Of a stretch of 64,000 nt of DNA, positions 32,999 through 41,413 are shown piece after piece. Numbering within the stretch: position 1 is the first letter of the stretch; every line of letters starts with the position of its first letter. The DNA comes from Duganella sp. CF517. Its GTDB lineage: Bacteria > Pseudomonadota > Gammaproteobacteria > Burkholderiales > Burkholderiaceae_D. The notes beneath the pieces were generated by a model. It saw nothing but the letters and a program-made list of their open reading frames with translations, had not been told where the DNA came from and made no database searches. Location: positions 1-64,000 of the forward strand of contig NZ_FODC01000010.1 of the NCBI RefSeq assembly GCF_900110275.1. Reading direction: 5' to 3'. Made by a program: the position numbers and the translations under genes.

Positions 32999-35572
32999 TC
33001 AGCTCGGCGACGCGGCCAGGGCCGCCGCCGGAGGCACGATCGAGCCCGGCACGACCCAGGCGTCGAACTCGCGGATCATGCTGTTCACAAAGGGATCGTT
33101 GGCGATGGTCTCCTCGGCGGCCCGCTGGCAGGCCGCGCGGTGCGCCTGCGCCTCGGCGCTGGCGGTGTACCAGACGGCGCCCAGCTCGGTGTCGACGCGC
33201 ACGGCGCGGCCGAAACGCTCGGTCAGCGCCACCGTCAGCTTTTCCACGTTGCCCTGCGTGCGCCAGGTTTCGATCGGCACGCGGACCTTGAAGACGACCG
33301 CGTTGCCGTCGAAACCGCATTCGATCAGCTCGGCCTGCATCGCCAGTTGCTGGGCCACGCCGCGCAACGGCAGCGCGGCGGCGACCGCCGGCCAGTTGCC
33401 GTCCCAGCCGAGCTCGGGCACCGGGGTGATGACGTAGGCGTACGGCGCCTTGGCCGGGGCCGGCGCGGCGCGGGCCGGCGCGACGAACGCCTGCACGCCA
33501 TCGCCGATGCCATGGTTCGCCGGGGCCGGCGCGGCCGCCGGGCCGTGCGACGGCGCATACGACTGGCTCTGCGCGGGCGGCGCGTAGCCTTGCGGCGCCG
33601 GCGACGATTGCGCTATCGCGCTGTCGTCGGAAAATTCGGTGACCCACGGCGGCAGGTCGTCCTCGTCGTCGGCCTGCTGTTGGGCGGGACGGGCGGCGGG
33701 CGCGGCGTATTGCGGCGCGGCTGCGGGGGCTGGCTGCTGAATCTGGTGCAGCGGCTGCACGGCCTGGCGCACCGGCGCTTCCAGCACGGCGGCATCGCCA
33801 CCCGAGGCCGAGGCCGGCGGCAGGTCTTCCCATGGCGCAGGACGCGACGGTGCGGCGGCCTGCGCGGCATTAAAATTTGCGGAGCCCCCCGGCGGCGCGT
33901 AGGCGGCGCTCGGCGCCTGAGGCTGGGGCTGGGGCTGAGGCTGCGACGGCGCCATCGCCGGCGCTGCGGCAGGCTCGGCAGCGGCTGGCGCTGGCGCCGA
34001 TGGGGCTGGTCCGCCGCCATAGGCGCGCGCACCCGGCTTGGAGCCGGCGCGCGCCGCTTCCAGCGCGGCGTTCAAGGCGGCGCGGGCGGGACTGATCGGT
34101 CCCGACGGCGCGGCCGCCTGTAGCGCCGGGGCGGGAGCCGCCATCGGCGCGGGCGCAGGCACGGGCGCCGCTGCCGCCATCGTCGGGGGTGGCGCCGCAT
34201 TCACTGGCGCGCTTGCCGGCGCGACCGCTGCGGGAGCCACGGCCGGTGCCGGCGCAGGCGCAGGCGCAGAAGCGGCCGCGGGCGGCTGCATCTCGCCACG
34301 CGCCAGCGCGGCGGCGGCGCCGGCGACCACCGCGGGCGGCGTCATGCTGGCGTGGTTGGCCTGCACATGGGAGGCCGCGCGCGCCGGCGGCGCGGCGGCG
34401 GCGCGGGCGGCGGCCACGGCCGCCGGACGCGACATCGCCGGCGCGCCCGCAGGTTGTCCCTCGGCACCGCCTACCCCGGGCCGAAAGGCCAGCATGCGCA
34501 GCAGGGTCATCGAGAAACCGGCGTATTCATCCGGTGCCAGGCCCAGTTCATTGCGGCCATGCACGGCGATCTGGTAATACAATTGCACTTCTTCCGCGTC
34601 GAACGCGGCGGCCAGGCGCACCACGTCGGCGTACTCGGGCAAATCCTCCGGCAACGCGGCCGGCACCGTCTGCGCCAGCGCGATGCGGTGCAGCAAGGTG
34701 CCCAGATCCTGCAGCGCGCCGTTGTACGACAGGCTGCGCGTGGCCATCTCGTCGGCCACGGCCAGCAGGTCGGCGCCGTCCTGCGCCGCCAATGCGTCGA
34801 GCAGGCGGATCAGATACGACTGGTCGAGCGCGCCGAGCATGCCCTGCACCGCGTCGAGCGTCACTTCGCCGGCCGCGTAGGCGATGGCCTGGTCGGTCAG
34901 CGACAGCGCGTCGCGCATCGAACCGTGGGCGCCGGCGGCCAGCAGGCGCAAGGCCGGCTGCTCGAAGGCGATGCCCTCCTGCCCCAGGATGTTTTCCAGA
35001 TGGCCGATGATGTGGCCCGGCGGCATCTGTTTCAAATTGAATTGCAGGCAGCGCGACAGCACCGTCACGGGAATCTTTTGCGGATCGGTCGTCGCCAGGA
35101 TGAATTTGACGTGCTCGGGCGGCTCCTCCAACGTCTTCAGCATCGAATTGAAGGCGTGGTTGGTGAGCATGTGCACCTCATCGATCATGTAGACCTTGAA
35201 GCGCGCGTTGCTCGGCGCGTACACCGCCTGCTCGAGCAGCTGCGCCATCTCGTCCACGCCCCGGTTCGACGCCGCGTCCATCTCGATGTAATCGACAAAG
35301 CGGCCCGCGTCGATCGCGGTGCACGCCTCGCACACGCCGCACGGTGTGGGCGTGATGCCGCCGTTGCCGTCCGGGCCGACGCAATTGAGCGACTTGGCCA
35401 GGATGCGCGACAAGGTGGTCTTGCCGACGCCGCGGGTGCCGGTGAACAGGTAGGCGTGGTGCAGCCGTCCGCTGTGCAGCGCGTGCGTGAGCGCGCGCAC
35501 GACATGCTCCTGGCCGACGAGCGTTTCGAAGTTCTTGGGGCGGTATTTACGGGCGAGGACTTGATAGGACAT
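32999..35572 (-). CDS. dnaX: DNA polymerase III subunits gamma/tau
   Basis: 857 residues, longer than E. coli tau because of a very long Ala/Pro-rich linker (about 370-690). AAA+ clamp-loader core at residues 1-370: Walker A GTRGVGKTTLSRILAKSLNC, zinc-binding CGVCEAC, DEVHML Walker B-like segment, sensor LATTDPQKIPVTVLSRCLQF. The C-terminal part (about 700-857) is the tau domain that contacts the alpha subunit. I saw no obvious slippery frameshift signal, so a short gamma form is not predicted. First gene of the dnaX-ybaB-recR cluster. Confidence 0.95.
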   Translation of the reverse strand: MSYQVLARKYRPKNFETLVGQEHVVRALTHALHSGRLHHAYLFTGTRGVGKTTLSRILAKSLNCVGPDGNGGITPTPCGVCEACTAIDAGRFVDYIEMDAASNRGVDEMAQLLEQAVYAPSNARFKVYMIDEVHMLTNHAFNSMLKTLEEPPEHVKFILATTDPQKIPVTVLSRCLQFNLKQMPPGHIIGHLENILGQEGIAFEQPALRLLAAGAHGSMRDALSLTDQAIAYAAGEVTLDAVQGMLGALDQSYLIRLLDALAAQDGADLLAVADEMATRSLSYNGALQDLGTLLHRIALAQTVPAALPEDLPEYADVVRLAAAFDAEEVQLYYQIAVHGRNELGLAPDEYAGFSMTLLRMLAFRPGVGGAEGQPAGAPAMSRPAAVAAARAAAAPPARAASHVQANHASMTPPAVVAGAAAALARGEMQPPAAASAPAPAPAPAVAPAAVAPASAPVNAAPPPTMAAAAPVPAPAPMAAPAPALQAAAPSGPISPARAALNAALEAARAGSKPGARAYGGGPAPSAPAPAAAEPAAAPAMAPSQPQPQPQPQAPSAAYAPPGGSANFNAAQAAAPSRPAPWEDLPPASASGGDAAVLEAPVRQAVQPLHQIQQPAPAAAPQYAAPAARPAQQQADDEDDLPPWVTEFSDDSAIAQSSPAPQGYAPPAQSQSYAPSHGPAAAPAPANHGIGDGVQAFVAPARAAPAPAKAPYAYVITPVPELGWDGNWPAVAAALPLRGVAQQLAMQAELIECGFDGNAVVFKVRVPIETWRTQGNVEKLTVALTERFGRAVRVDTELGAVWYTASAEAQAHRAACQRAAEETIANDPFVNSMIREFDAWVVPGSIVPPAAALAASPS

Positions 35573-35709
35573 GCTGGATTTTACCGTAGATAGCAGGAGC
35601 GAAGGGGCCGCGTTGGGCGCGCCAAAGCGGCAATTGTAACAACTCGGCGCAATAATAGGTACGGCAACAATTCTGCCCTACAATTTGTTTTTGCTTCGAC
35701 CTGTGAAAA

Positions 35710-36366
35710 ATGAAAAAAATCGCCCTGCTCTCCCTGCTGATGTTGTCCCTCAACCTGCACGCCGCCGAGCGTGAATGGACGCCCTATAAAAAACTGGTCG
35801 AGGGCCTGCGCCTGGACCGGTTCTACGCGCTGCCGCTCGCCGAGCGCGACCGGGTCAACCTGTTCCTCAAGGTGCAACCGGTCAACAAAGCCTACAAGCC
35901 GTCGGATGTCGTGCTGACCGTCGTCGACGGCGCCGAACGCACGCCGCTGCCCGCGCTCACGCCGGACTTCCGGCTGGCGATCGGCGCGCCCAATCCCAAA
36001 TGGATGCGGGATGACGTCAAGATCATGACCAGCCTGCCCAAGGAAGACAAGACGGCCGTCAACTACGAGGCCGTGACGCCGCTGCCGGAAGGATTGCAAT
36101 GGTCGTACGCCACCGTGATGGGCAGCGTCGGGCAAATGAACAAGGCGATCAAGAAGATGGCCGGCGCGATGAGCCTGTTCGCCCCGAGCGTCGATGCCGT
36201 GCTGTTCAAGTTCGACAAGCCGGCGCAGCTGAGGGTCGGCGCCAAGGTCTACACCACCAACGCGAAACACGAGATCGCGCTGAAGCCGGACGCGGACTTG
36301 CTGAAGTCCAACCCGATGATGGTGGCGTCCGAGCGCCCGTTCGAAGCGGAACTGCGGGGCGACTAA
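35710..36366 (+). CDS. DUF2987-like exported protein
   Basis: 218 residues with a clear signal peptide (MKKIALLSLLMLSLNLHA|AE). The mature part contains REWTPYKKLVEGLRLDRFYALP, resembling DUF2987 proteins, and no catalytic motif I recognise. Probably periplasmic. Divergent from dnaX; transcription ends at a strong hairpin at 36391-36420. Confidence 0.6.
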   Translation: MKKIALLSLLMLSLNLHAAEREWTPYKKLVEGLRLDRFYALPLAERDRVNLFLKVQPVNKAYKPSDVVLTVVDGAERTPLPALTPDFRLAIGAPNPKWMRDDVKIMTSLPKEDKTAVNYEAVTPLPEGLQWSYATVMGSVGQMNKAIKKMAGAMSLFAPSVDAVLFKFDKPAQLRVGAKVYTTNAKHEIALKPDADLLKSNPMMVASERPFEAELRGD

Positions 36367-36390
36367 CCCGGCCACCGGTTCAGCGGACAT

Positions 36391-36420
36391 AAAAAAAGCT
36401 GCCTGATGGCAGCTTTTTAA
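36391..36420. terminator. Bidirectional terminator between the DUF2987-like gene and the SRP RNA
   Basis: AAAGCTGCC, loop TGAT, GGCAGCTTT with T-runs on both strands. It can end the upstream plus-strand gene and the minus-strand SRP RNA. Confidence 0.85.
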
Positions 36421-36442
36421 TATTCCCGAAGGATTCCCGAAG

Positions 36443-36542
36443 GAGGCGAGCCTGATCTGCGGCACTTATGGTTAACAGCCGTGGCTGCTTCGTTCCCGAC
36501 CTGACCAGGTTAGCCGTGCCACAATGCGCAGGGGCCCGCCGG
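36443..36542 (-). ncRNA. ffs: Signal recognition particle RNA (4.5S)
   Basis: The minus strand contains the conserved SRP domain IV core: CCTGGTCAGGTCGGGAACG then AAGCAGCC. The ends pair over a long hairpin: GGCGGGCC at the 5' side with GGCTCGCC at the 3' side, and GTGGCAC with GTGCCGC. Size is about 96-100 nt, typical of short bacterial 4.5S RNA, which binds Ffh for co-translational membrane targeting. Confidence 0.93.
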
Positions 36543-36555
36543 GATCAATTATACC

Positions 36556-38040
36556 CTACAGGCCCAACTCCTGCCAAATCTGATCGACGCGCGTTTTCAC
36601 CTCGGGCGTCATGGTGATCGTCGTGCCCCATTCGCGGGTCGTCTCGCCGGGCCACTTGTTGGTCGCGTCGATGCCCATCTTGCTGCCCAGGCCACTGACC
36701 GGCGAGGCGAAATCCAGGTAATCGATCGGCGTGTTGTCGACCAGGGTGGTGTCGCGGGTCGGATCGACGCGGGTGGTGATCGCCCAGATCACTTCCTTCC
36801 AGTCGCGCACGTTCACGTCCTCGTCCACCACCACGATGAACTTGGTATACATGAACTGGCGCAGGAAGCTCCACACGCCGAACATCACGCGCTTGGCATG
36901 GCCGGCGTACTGCTTCTTGATCTGCACCACCGCCATGCGGTAGCTGCAACCTTCCGGCGGCAGATAGAAATCGGTGATCTCGGTGAACTGCTTTTGCAGC
37001 AGCGGGATGAACACTTCGTTCAGCGCCAGACCCAGCACGGCCGGTTCGTCCGGCGGCTTGCCCGTATAAGTCGAGTGGTAGATCGGATCGCGGCGCATCG
37101 TGATGCGGTCGATAGTGAACACCGGGAAGGAATCCTGCTCATTATAGTAGCCGGTGTGGTCGCCGTAAGGCCCCTCGAGCGCGTGCTCGTAGCCGGACGG
37201 ATGGTTCTCGTCCGGATAGATATGGCCTTCCAGCACGATCTCGGCCGACGCCGGCACCCGCAGCTCGCTGCCGATGGCCTTGACCAGCTCGGTGCGGCTG
37301 CCGCGCAGCAGGCCGGCGAACTGGTATTCCGACAAGCTGTCCGGCACCGGCGTGACCGCGCCTAATATAGTAGCGGGATCGGCGCCCAGCGCGACGCAGA
37401 TCGGATAGGGCTTGCCCTTGTTCTGTATGGCGTGCTCGCGGAAATCGAGCGCGCCGCCGCGATGCGCCAGCCAGCGCATGATGACCTTGTTCGGGCCCAG
37501 CACCTGCTGGCGGTAGATGCCCAGGTTCTGGCGCTTCTTATTAGGTCCCTTGGTGATCACCAGGCCCCACGTGATCAGCGGCGCGATGTCGCCCGGCCAG
37601 CAATGCTGGATCGGCAGCTTGGCCAGATCGACGTCGGCGCCCTCCCACACGATGTCGTGGCACGGCGCGCCGCGCAATTCCTTCGGCGCCATGTCCCAGA
37701 CGGCCTTGACCAGCGAACCCAGGCCAAGCAGGTCCTTGAAATCCTTGGGCGGTTCCGGCTCCTTCAAGCGCGCCAGCACGTGGCCGATTTTGCGCAGCTC
37801 GCCGACATCCTCGGCGCCCATGCCGAGCGCAACCCGGCGCGGCGTGCCGAACAGATTGGTCAGCACCGGCATCGTGTGCCCGGTCGGATTTTTGAACAGC
37901 AATGCCGGTCCGCCGGCGCGCAATGTGCGGTCGGATACCTCGGTCATCTCTAAATGCGGCGAAACGGGCAATAAAATGGGCCTAAGTTCGTCGATTCGTT
38001 GCAGTTGAGAAATAAAATCTCGCAAATCAGAATATTTCAT
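36556..38040 (-). CDS. ubiD: 4-hydroxy-3-polyprenylbenzoate decarboxylase UbiD
   Basis: 494 residues, usual length. The N-terminal start MKYSDLRDFISQLQRIDELR, the mid-domain NLGIYRQQVLGPNKVIMRWL (prFMN and metal site region) and LEGPYGDHTGYYN (catalytic Glu/Asp region) mark it as UbiD. It decarboxylates the polyprenylated ring in ubiquinone synthesis and needs prenylated FMN from UbiX, which is not in the window. Confidence 0.95.
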   Translation of the reverse strand: MKYSDLRDFISQLQRIDELRPILLPVSPHLEMTEVSDRTLRAGGPALLFKNPTGHTMPVLTNLFGTPRRVALGMGAEDVGELRKIGHVLARLKEPEPPKDFKDLLGLGSLVKAVWDMAPKELRGAPCHDIVWEGADVDLAKLPIQHCWPGDIAPLITWGLVITKGPNKKRQNLGIYRQQVLGPNKVIMRWLAHRGGALDFREHAIQNKGKPYPICVALGADPATILGAVTPVPDSLSEYQFAGLLRGSRTELVKAIGSELRVPASAEIVLEGHIYPDENHPSGYEHALEGPYGDHTGYYNEQDSFPVFTIDRITMRRDPIYHSTYTGKPPDEPAVLGLALNEVFIPLLQKQFTEITDFYLPPEGCSYRMAVVQIKKQYAGHAKRVMFGVWSFLRQFMYTKFIVVVDEDVNVRDWKEVIWAITTRVDPTRDTTLVDNTPIDYLDFASPVSGLGSKMGIDATNKWPGETTREWGTTITMTPEVKTRVDQIWQELGL

Positions 38041-38172
38041 TGTTTTTTAATTTTTCGTGCAGTGAAGCGTACTGTTTAAAAATACAGGTCAAGTAGTTGA
38101 TTTTATTGGTTTTCCAGCGAACACAAGCAAAAAAGTAAGACTTAAAAGTTATAGCTTTCAATTGCGTTAGTA

Positions 38173-38201
38173 TTGACTTGATATAAAACGGCTTCTACAA
38201 T
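38173..38201 (+). promoter_or_regulatory. Strong sigma-70-type promoter of the lytic transglycosylase gene
   Basis: TTGACT (38173-38178), 17-bp spacer, TACAAT (38196-38201). Start of transcription is expected near 38208, more than 300 bases before the ATG. The bases 38041-38172 upstream are AT-rich and may also carry the ubiD promoter. Confidence 0.65.
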
Positions 38202-38207
38202 TTGCCC

Positions 38208-38522
38208 TACTTGAAGAGGACACGGTCTCAGGACCACATGGAAGCACATGTTGTTGTTGCTCATTCATTCACGGAGTCGGGGCTCCACATGACATTTTAA
38301 GGAGTGTTTTCAAAAGGCGTCTGCCTTACCCCCGAAAGAAGTTGTATTGCGACTGATCGAATACCACAGGGAAAGATCAGCTCAGGCAAGCAATGACGGC
38401 GTCCAACGCGCGCACCCATAGCGGCGACGGACGATGATATTTCTGATGCATGGCATTAGCACCCGGTTAGCTGCGTTCGACGCTGGCAGGGACCCGCTTT
38501 TACGGCATTTCAGGGGAACTCT
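38208..38522 (+). other. Long untranslated leader before the lytic transglycosylase gene
   Basis: About 315 transcribed but apparently non-coding bases between the promoter and the gene start. Stem-forming pairs can be seen, for example CTGATC (38353) with GATCAG (38375). The leader may be a cis-regulatory RNA or hold a small RNA. I do not recognise a known riboswitch class in it. Confidence 0.4.
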
Positions 38523-39455
38523 ATGATTAATCGCTTCACTAGTGCGTCGGCTGCGGCCCGCACTTACCTGGCCGGCCAGCCAGCGACGTCGTTTTTGACG
38601 GCCCGCGTATCGGCAAAGGGCATTTTCACCACCGCCCAGCACACTTTGACCATTCTTGGTGTGACCGCTTTAGTTGTCATGGCAGTATTTTTTGTTCGTC
38701 CGGACCTGGCCAAAGCCTTGAGCGACAGCCTGAACCCGGCTCCAGAAGTCCCAGCCGTTGCCGCCGTCGTGGCGCCGCCGCTGTCGGCACTGATGCAAAC
38801 CCAAGCCACCGCTCCGGTAACCGCCTCGGCCAACGCCAAGGACGCCCCGCTGAGCGCCGACGACAAAGCCCTGGTGGGTACCCAGAAGCAGCAACAATGG
38901 GTCACCTCGTGGCTGTCGAAGCGCTACCGCGTGGCTGGCGACGCCGCCAACATGCTCGTTTCCACCGCCTACCTGACGGCCCGCGAGATCAAACTCGATC
39001 CGCTGCTGATCCTGGCCGTGATGGCGATCGAATCCGGCCTCAATCCGTTCGCGGAAAGCCCGGTCGGCGCGCAGGGCCTGATGCAGGTCATGTCCAAGAT
39101 CCACCACGACAAATTCCAGGAAATGGGCGGCCTGCAAGCGGCGCTCAATCCGGTCGCCAACATCCGGGTCGGCTCGCTGATCCTCAAGGATTACGTCCAG
39201 CGCGGCGGTTCGGTCGAAGCCGGCCTGAAGATCTACGTCGGCGCGGCAGCGTTCGAACATGACGACGGCTACGGCTCGAAGGTCATGGCCGAGTACAACC
39301 GCCTGAAGCAGGTTTCGGCAGGCAAGAAAGTGCCGACGATCACGCCTATGCTGGCGGTGGCCAAGCCACAACCGCAGCAGCAGCCGCAGCAGCAAACCGC
39401 GCCGATCGCGGCGGCGCCAAGCCCGAACCACGACACGCAAATCGCCGGCCTCTAA
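38523..39455 (+). CDS. Membrane-anchored lytic transglycosylase (SLT domain)
   Basis: 310 residues. One membrane segment at about 40-60 (TILGVTALVVMAVFFV), a flexible Ala/Pro linker, then an SLT domain at about 125-265: LDPLLILAVMAIESGLNPFAESPVGAQGLMQVM, with the catalytic Glu in IESGLNP. The C-terminus is a Gln/Pro-rich tail. The enzyme cleaves peptidoglycan glycan strands from the periplasmic side. The ATG follows CAGGGGAACTCT. It has its own promoter with a long leader, and its own terminator. Confidence 0.88.
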   Translation: MINRFTSASAAARTYLAGQPATSFLTARVSAKGIFTTAQHTLTILGVTALVVMAVFFVRPDLAKALSDSLNPAPEVPAVAAVVAPPLSALMQTQATAPVTASANAKDAPLSADDKALVGTQKQQQWVTSWLSKRYRVAGDAANMLVSTAYLTAREIKLDPLLILAVMAIESGLNPFAESPVGAQGLMQVMSKIHHDKFQEMGGLQAALNPVANIRVGSLILKDYVQRGGSVEAGLKIYVGAAAFEHDDGYGSKVMAEYNRLKQVSAGKKVPTITPMLAVAKPQPQQQPQQQTAPIAAAPSPNHDTQIAGL

Positions 39456-39475
39456 TATATATAGGGGACACCGAC

Positions 39476-39511
39476 AAAAAGGCCGTTCAGTGCAGACTGA
39501 ACGGCCTTTTT
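39476..39511 (+). terminator. Terminator of the lytic transglycosylase gene
   Basis: AAAAAGGCCGTTCAGT, loop GCAG, then the exact complement, a 16-bp stem with T/A flanks. It can work on both strands and also serves the convergent gene ending at 39525. Confidence 0.92.
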
Positions 39512-39524
39512 CTATTGTCCAGCG

Positions 39525-40124
39525 TCACGGGCAGCTGGTCACCTTGGTCTTGATGCCGTCGCGGAAAGGATCGCGCCCGCCGGTCAGCGCATTGTTTTCC
39601 TTGTACGCGCAGTACGAGCCGCCGCCCGGCGTGCGGACCTTGGTCATCAGGCGGCCGTCGGGCATGACCACCTCCTGCGTCGTCGTGCCGCTGTCGTTGC
39701 CGACGTAGGCGCCGCCTATCCTTGCGGCCAGGGCCGTCGTATCGTTGGCGATCCGCTTGTCGCGCGGGTTCCAGGCTTCCTTGCGCAGCTGCTTGTCGAC
39801 CAGCGCGGCGCTGTTGAGCGCGCGCTGCCGCAGGTCGTCGGGCGACTTGGCGGCCTGCTCCGCGAACGGGTCCGGCGGCGGTGAGACGGGCTGGGTGATC
39901 GCTTGCGGTTGCGCCGCGGAGACGGCGGCCGGCTCGCTGGGCGCCGGCGTCCGCGTTCTGGCGGCGGGCGGCGTGGCCGACGGCCGCCCGGCCGGCTTCG
40001 GTGACGCCGGCACAGCCGGCTGTAGCCGTTTGACCGGCGCCAGGATATAGGTGATGGCCGCGTGCGGCGCCAGGGCAGCCGCCAGCGGACGTTCAGGCGT
40101 CTGCCACGCGACGAAGCCCAGCAC
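39525..40124 (-). CDS. Hypothetical proline-rich protein with N-terminal membrane anchor
   Basis: 199 residues from GTG 40124. The body is Pro/Ala-rich (about 30-80) followed by a compact C-terminal region with RDPFRDGIKTKVTSCP and one more cysteine (GGGSYCAYKEN), so a disulphide is likely. The GTG falls inside a hydrophobic stretch (WLALIGAAHVLGFVAW). The frame is open to an ATT at 40202, six bases after GAGGG, which would give a 225-residue protein with a complete signal anchor. An in-frame stop lies just before that. Function unknown. Confidence 0.55.
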   Translation of the reverse strand: MLGFVAWQTPERPLAAALAPHAAITYILAPVKRLQPAVPASPKPAGRPSATPPAARTRTPAPSEPAAVSAAQPQAITQPVSPPPDPFAEQAAKSPDDLRQRALNSAALVDKQLRKEAWNPRDKRIANDTTALAARIGGAYVGNDSGTTTQEVVMPDGRLMTKVRTPGGGSYCAYKENNALTGGRDPFRDGIKTKVTSCP

Positions 40125-40269
40125 GTGGGCGGCGCCGATCAGCGCCAGCCAGCCGCGCCGCCGCCAGGCTTGCGGGCCATGGGCAGGATAGAGTTCGATA
40201 ATGCGCCCTCAAGATTAGTCGAATATCAACTGATTCTCTAGTGCAAGCCGCGCAAGGTCAACGCCCATA

Positions 40270-40304
40270 TAAAAAAAGCCACCGCAAGATACCTTGGGTG
40301 GCTT
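40270..40304 (-). terminator. Terminator of the ribBX-ribH-nusB operon
   Basis: On the minus strand AAGCCACC pairs with GGTGGCTT followed by a T-run, about 20 bases past the nusB stop. Confidence 0.85.
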
Positions 40305-40324
40305 CAGGCGATACCGGATGGGGC

Positions 40325-40795
40325 TTAGCGTTTCTTGTCGGCCGCCACTTCGTCCGGACGCAGGCGCGCGGCCAGCTTGTCCAGCACGCCGTTGACGTAT
40401 TTGTGGCCGTCGATACCGCCGAACGACTTGGTCAATTCCACCGCTTCGTTGATGACGACGCGGTAAGGAATTTCCAGGTTGTTCTTCAGTTCGAACGCGC
40501 CGATCAACAGCACCGCGTGCTCGATCGGGGACAGTTCGGAGATGCCACGGTCGACCAGCGGCGCGAACGTCTCGCGCAACGCCACCGAATCCTTGATCGC
40601 GCCGTACAGCAGCACGGTGAAGTGGTCGCCGTCGGCCTTGTCGAAGCCGTGCGCGCCACGGATGTTATTGACCACGGTGGCGGCGTCTTCATTGTTGAGC
40701 AGCCACTGATACAAACCCTGCAACGCGAACTCGCGTGCGCGGTGACGCGGCGTGCGACTCTTGCTAGGGTTGGCGTGCAAAATTTTATCTGTCAT
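40325..40795 (-). CDS. nusB: Transcription antitermination factor NusB
   Basis: 156 residues. HRAREFALQGLYQWL at the start, IRGAHGFDKAD, and the end motif IPYRVVINEAVELTKSFGG, then DGHKYVNGVLDKLA are diagnostic. NusB with NusE binds boxA RNA in rRNA operons. It lies downstream of ribH, the usual proteobacterial arrangement. Confidence 0.96.
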   Translation of the reverse strand: MTDKILHANPSKSRTPRHRAREFALQGLYQWLLNNEDAATVVNNIRGAHGFDKADGDHFTVLLYGAIKDSVALRETFAPLVDRGISELSPIEHAVLLIGAFELKNNLEIPYRVVINEAVELTKSFGGIDGHKYVNGVLDKLAARLRPDEVAADKKR

Positions 40796-40898
40796 GGTTG
40801 TACCCGTTTCTAATTACTTACTTAAATACTCACTACACTGCTGAAAATCCGGTCTGGTGCGCCGGCGCATACCGGCACACCCTGCCGTCCTACAAATA

Positions 40899-41387
40899 TT
40901 ACTCGTCGTCGCCCTGGTCCTGGCTCAGCTCTTCGAGCGCGATGGTCAGGTTGGCCATCTCGACGGCCACGCGGGCGGCGTCGGCGCCCTTGACGGCCAT
41001 GCGCGCTTCCGCCTGCTCGTCGTTCTCGGTGGTCAGGATCGCGTTGGCGATCGGAATACCATAATCGAGGCCGATACGCGTGATACCCGCGCCCGACTCG
41101 TTCGACACCAGCTCGAAGTGATACGTTTCGCCGCGGATGACCGCGCCCAGCGCGATCAGCGCGTCGAACTGCTGCGACTCGGCCATCTTCTGCAGCACCA
41201 GCGGCACTTCCAGCGCGCCGGGAACGGCCACATGCAGCACGTCCTCGTCGGCCACGCCCAGGTGCTTCAGCTCGGCCAGGCAGGAGGCCAGCAAGCCGTG
41301 GCAGACGTCCTCGTTAAAACGCGCCTGGACGATGCCGACGCGCAAACCGTCGCCGGACAAATTGGTTTCGTAGCTTCCTACCGTCAT
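40899..41387 (-). CDS. ribH: 6,7-dimethyl-8-ribityllumazine synthase
   Basis: 162 residues. VGIVQARFNEDVCHGLL near the start, VPGALEVPLVLQKMAES, and DALIALGAVIRGETYHFELVSNE with the catalytic His region are family features. It condenses the DHBP-derived four-carbon unit with the ribityl pyrimidine in riboflavin synthesis. Located between ribBX and nusB. Confidence 0.96.
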   Translation of the reverse strand: MTVGSYETNLSGDGLRVGIVQARFNEDVCHGLLASCLAELKHLGVADEDVLHVAVPGALEVPLVLQKMAESQQFDALIALGAVIRGETYHFELVSNESGAGITRIGLDYGIPIANAILTTENDEQAEARMAVKGADAARVAVEMANLTIALEELSQDQGDDE

Positions 41388-41413
41388 GATGGACCTCTTT
41401 AATATGTGTGTTG

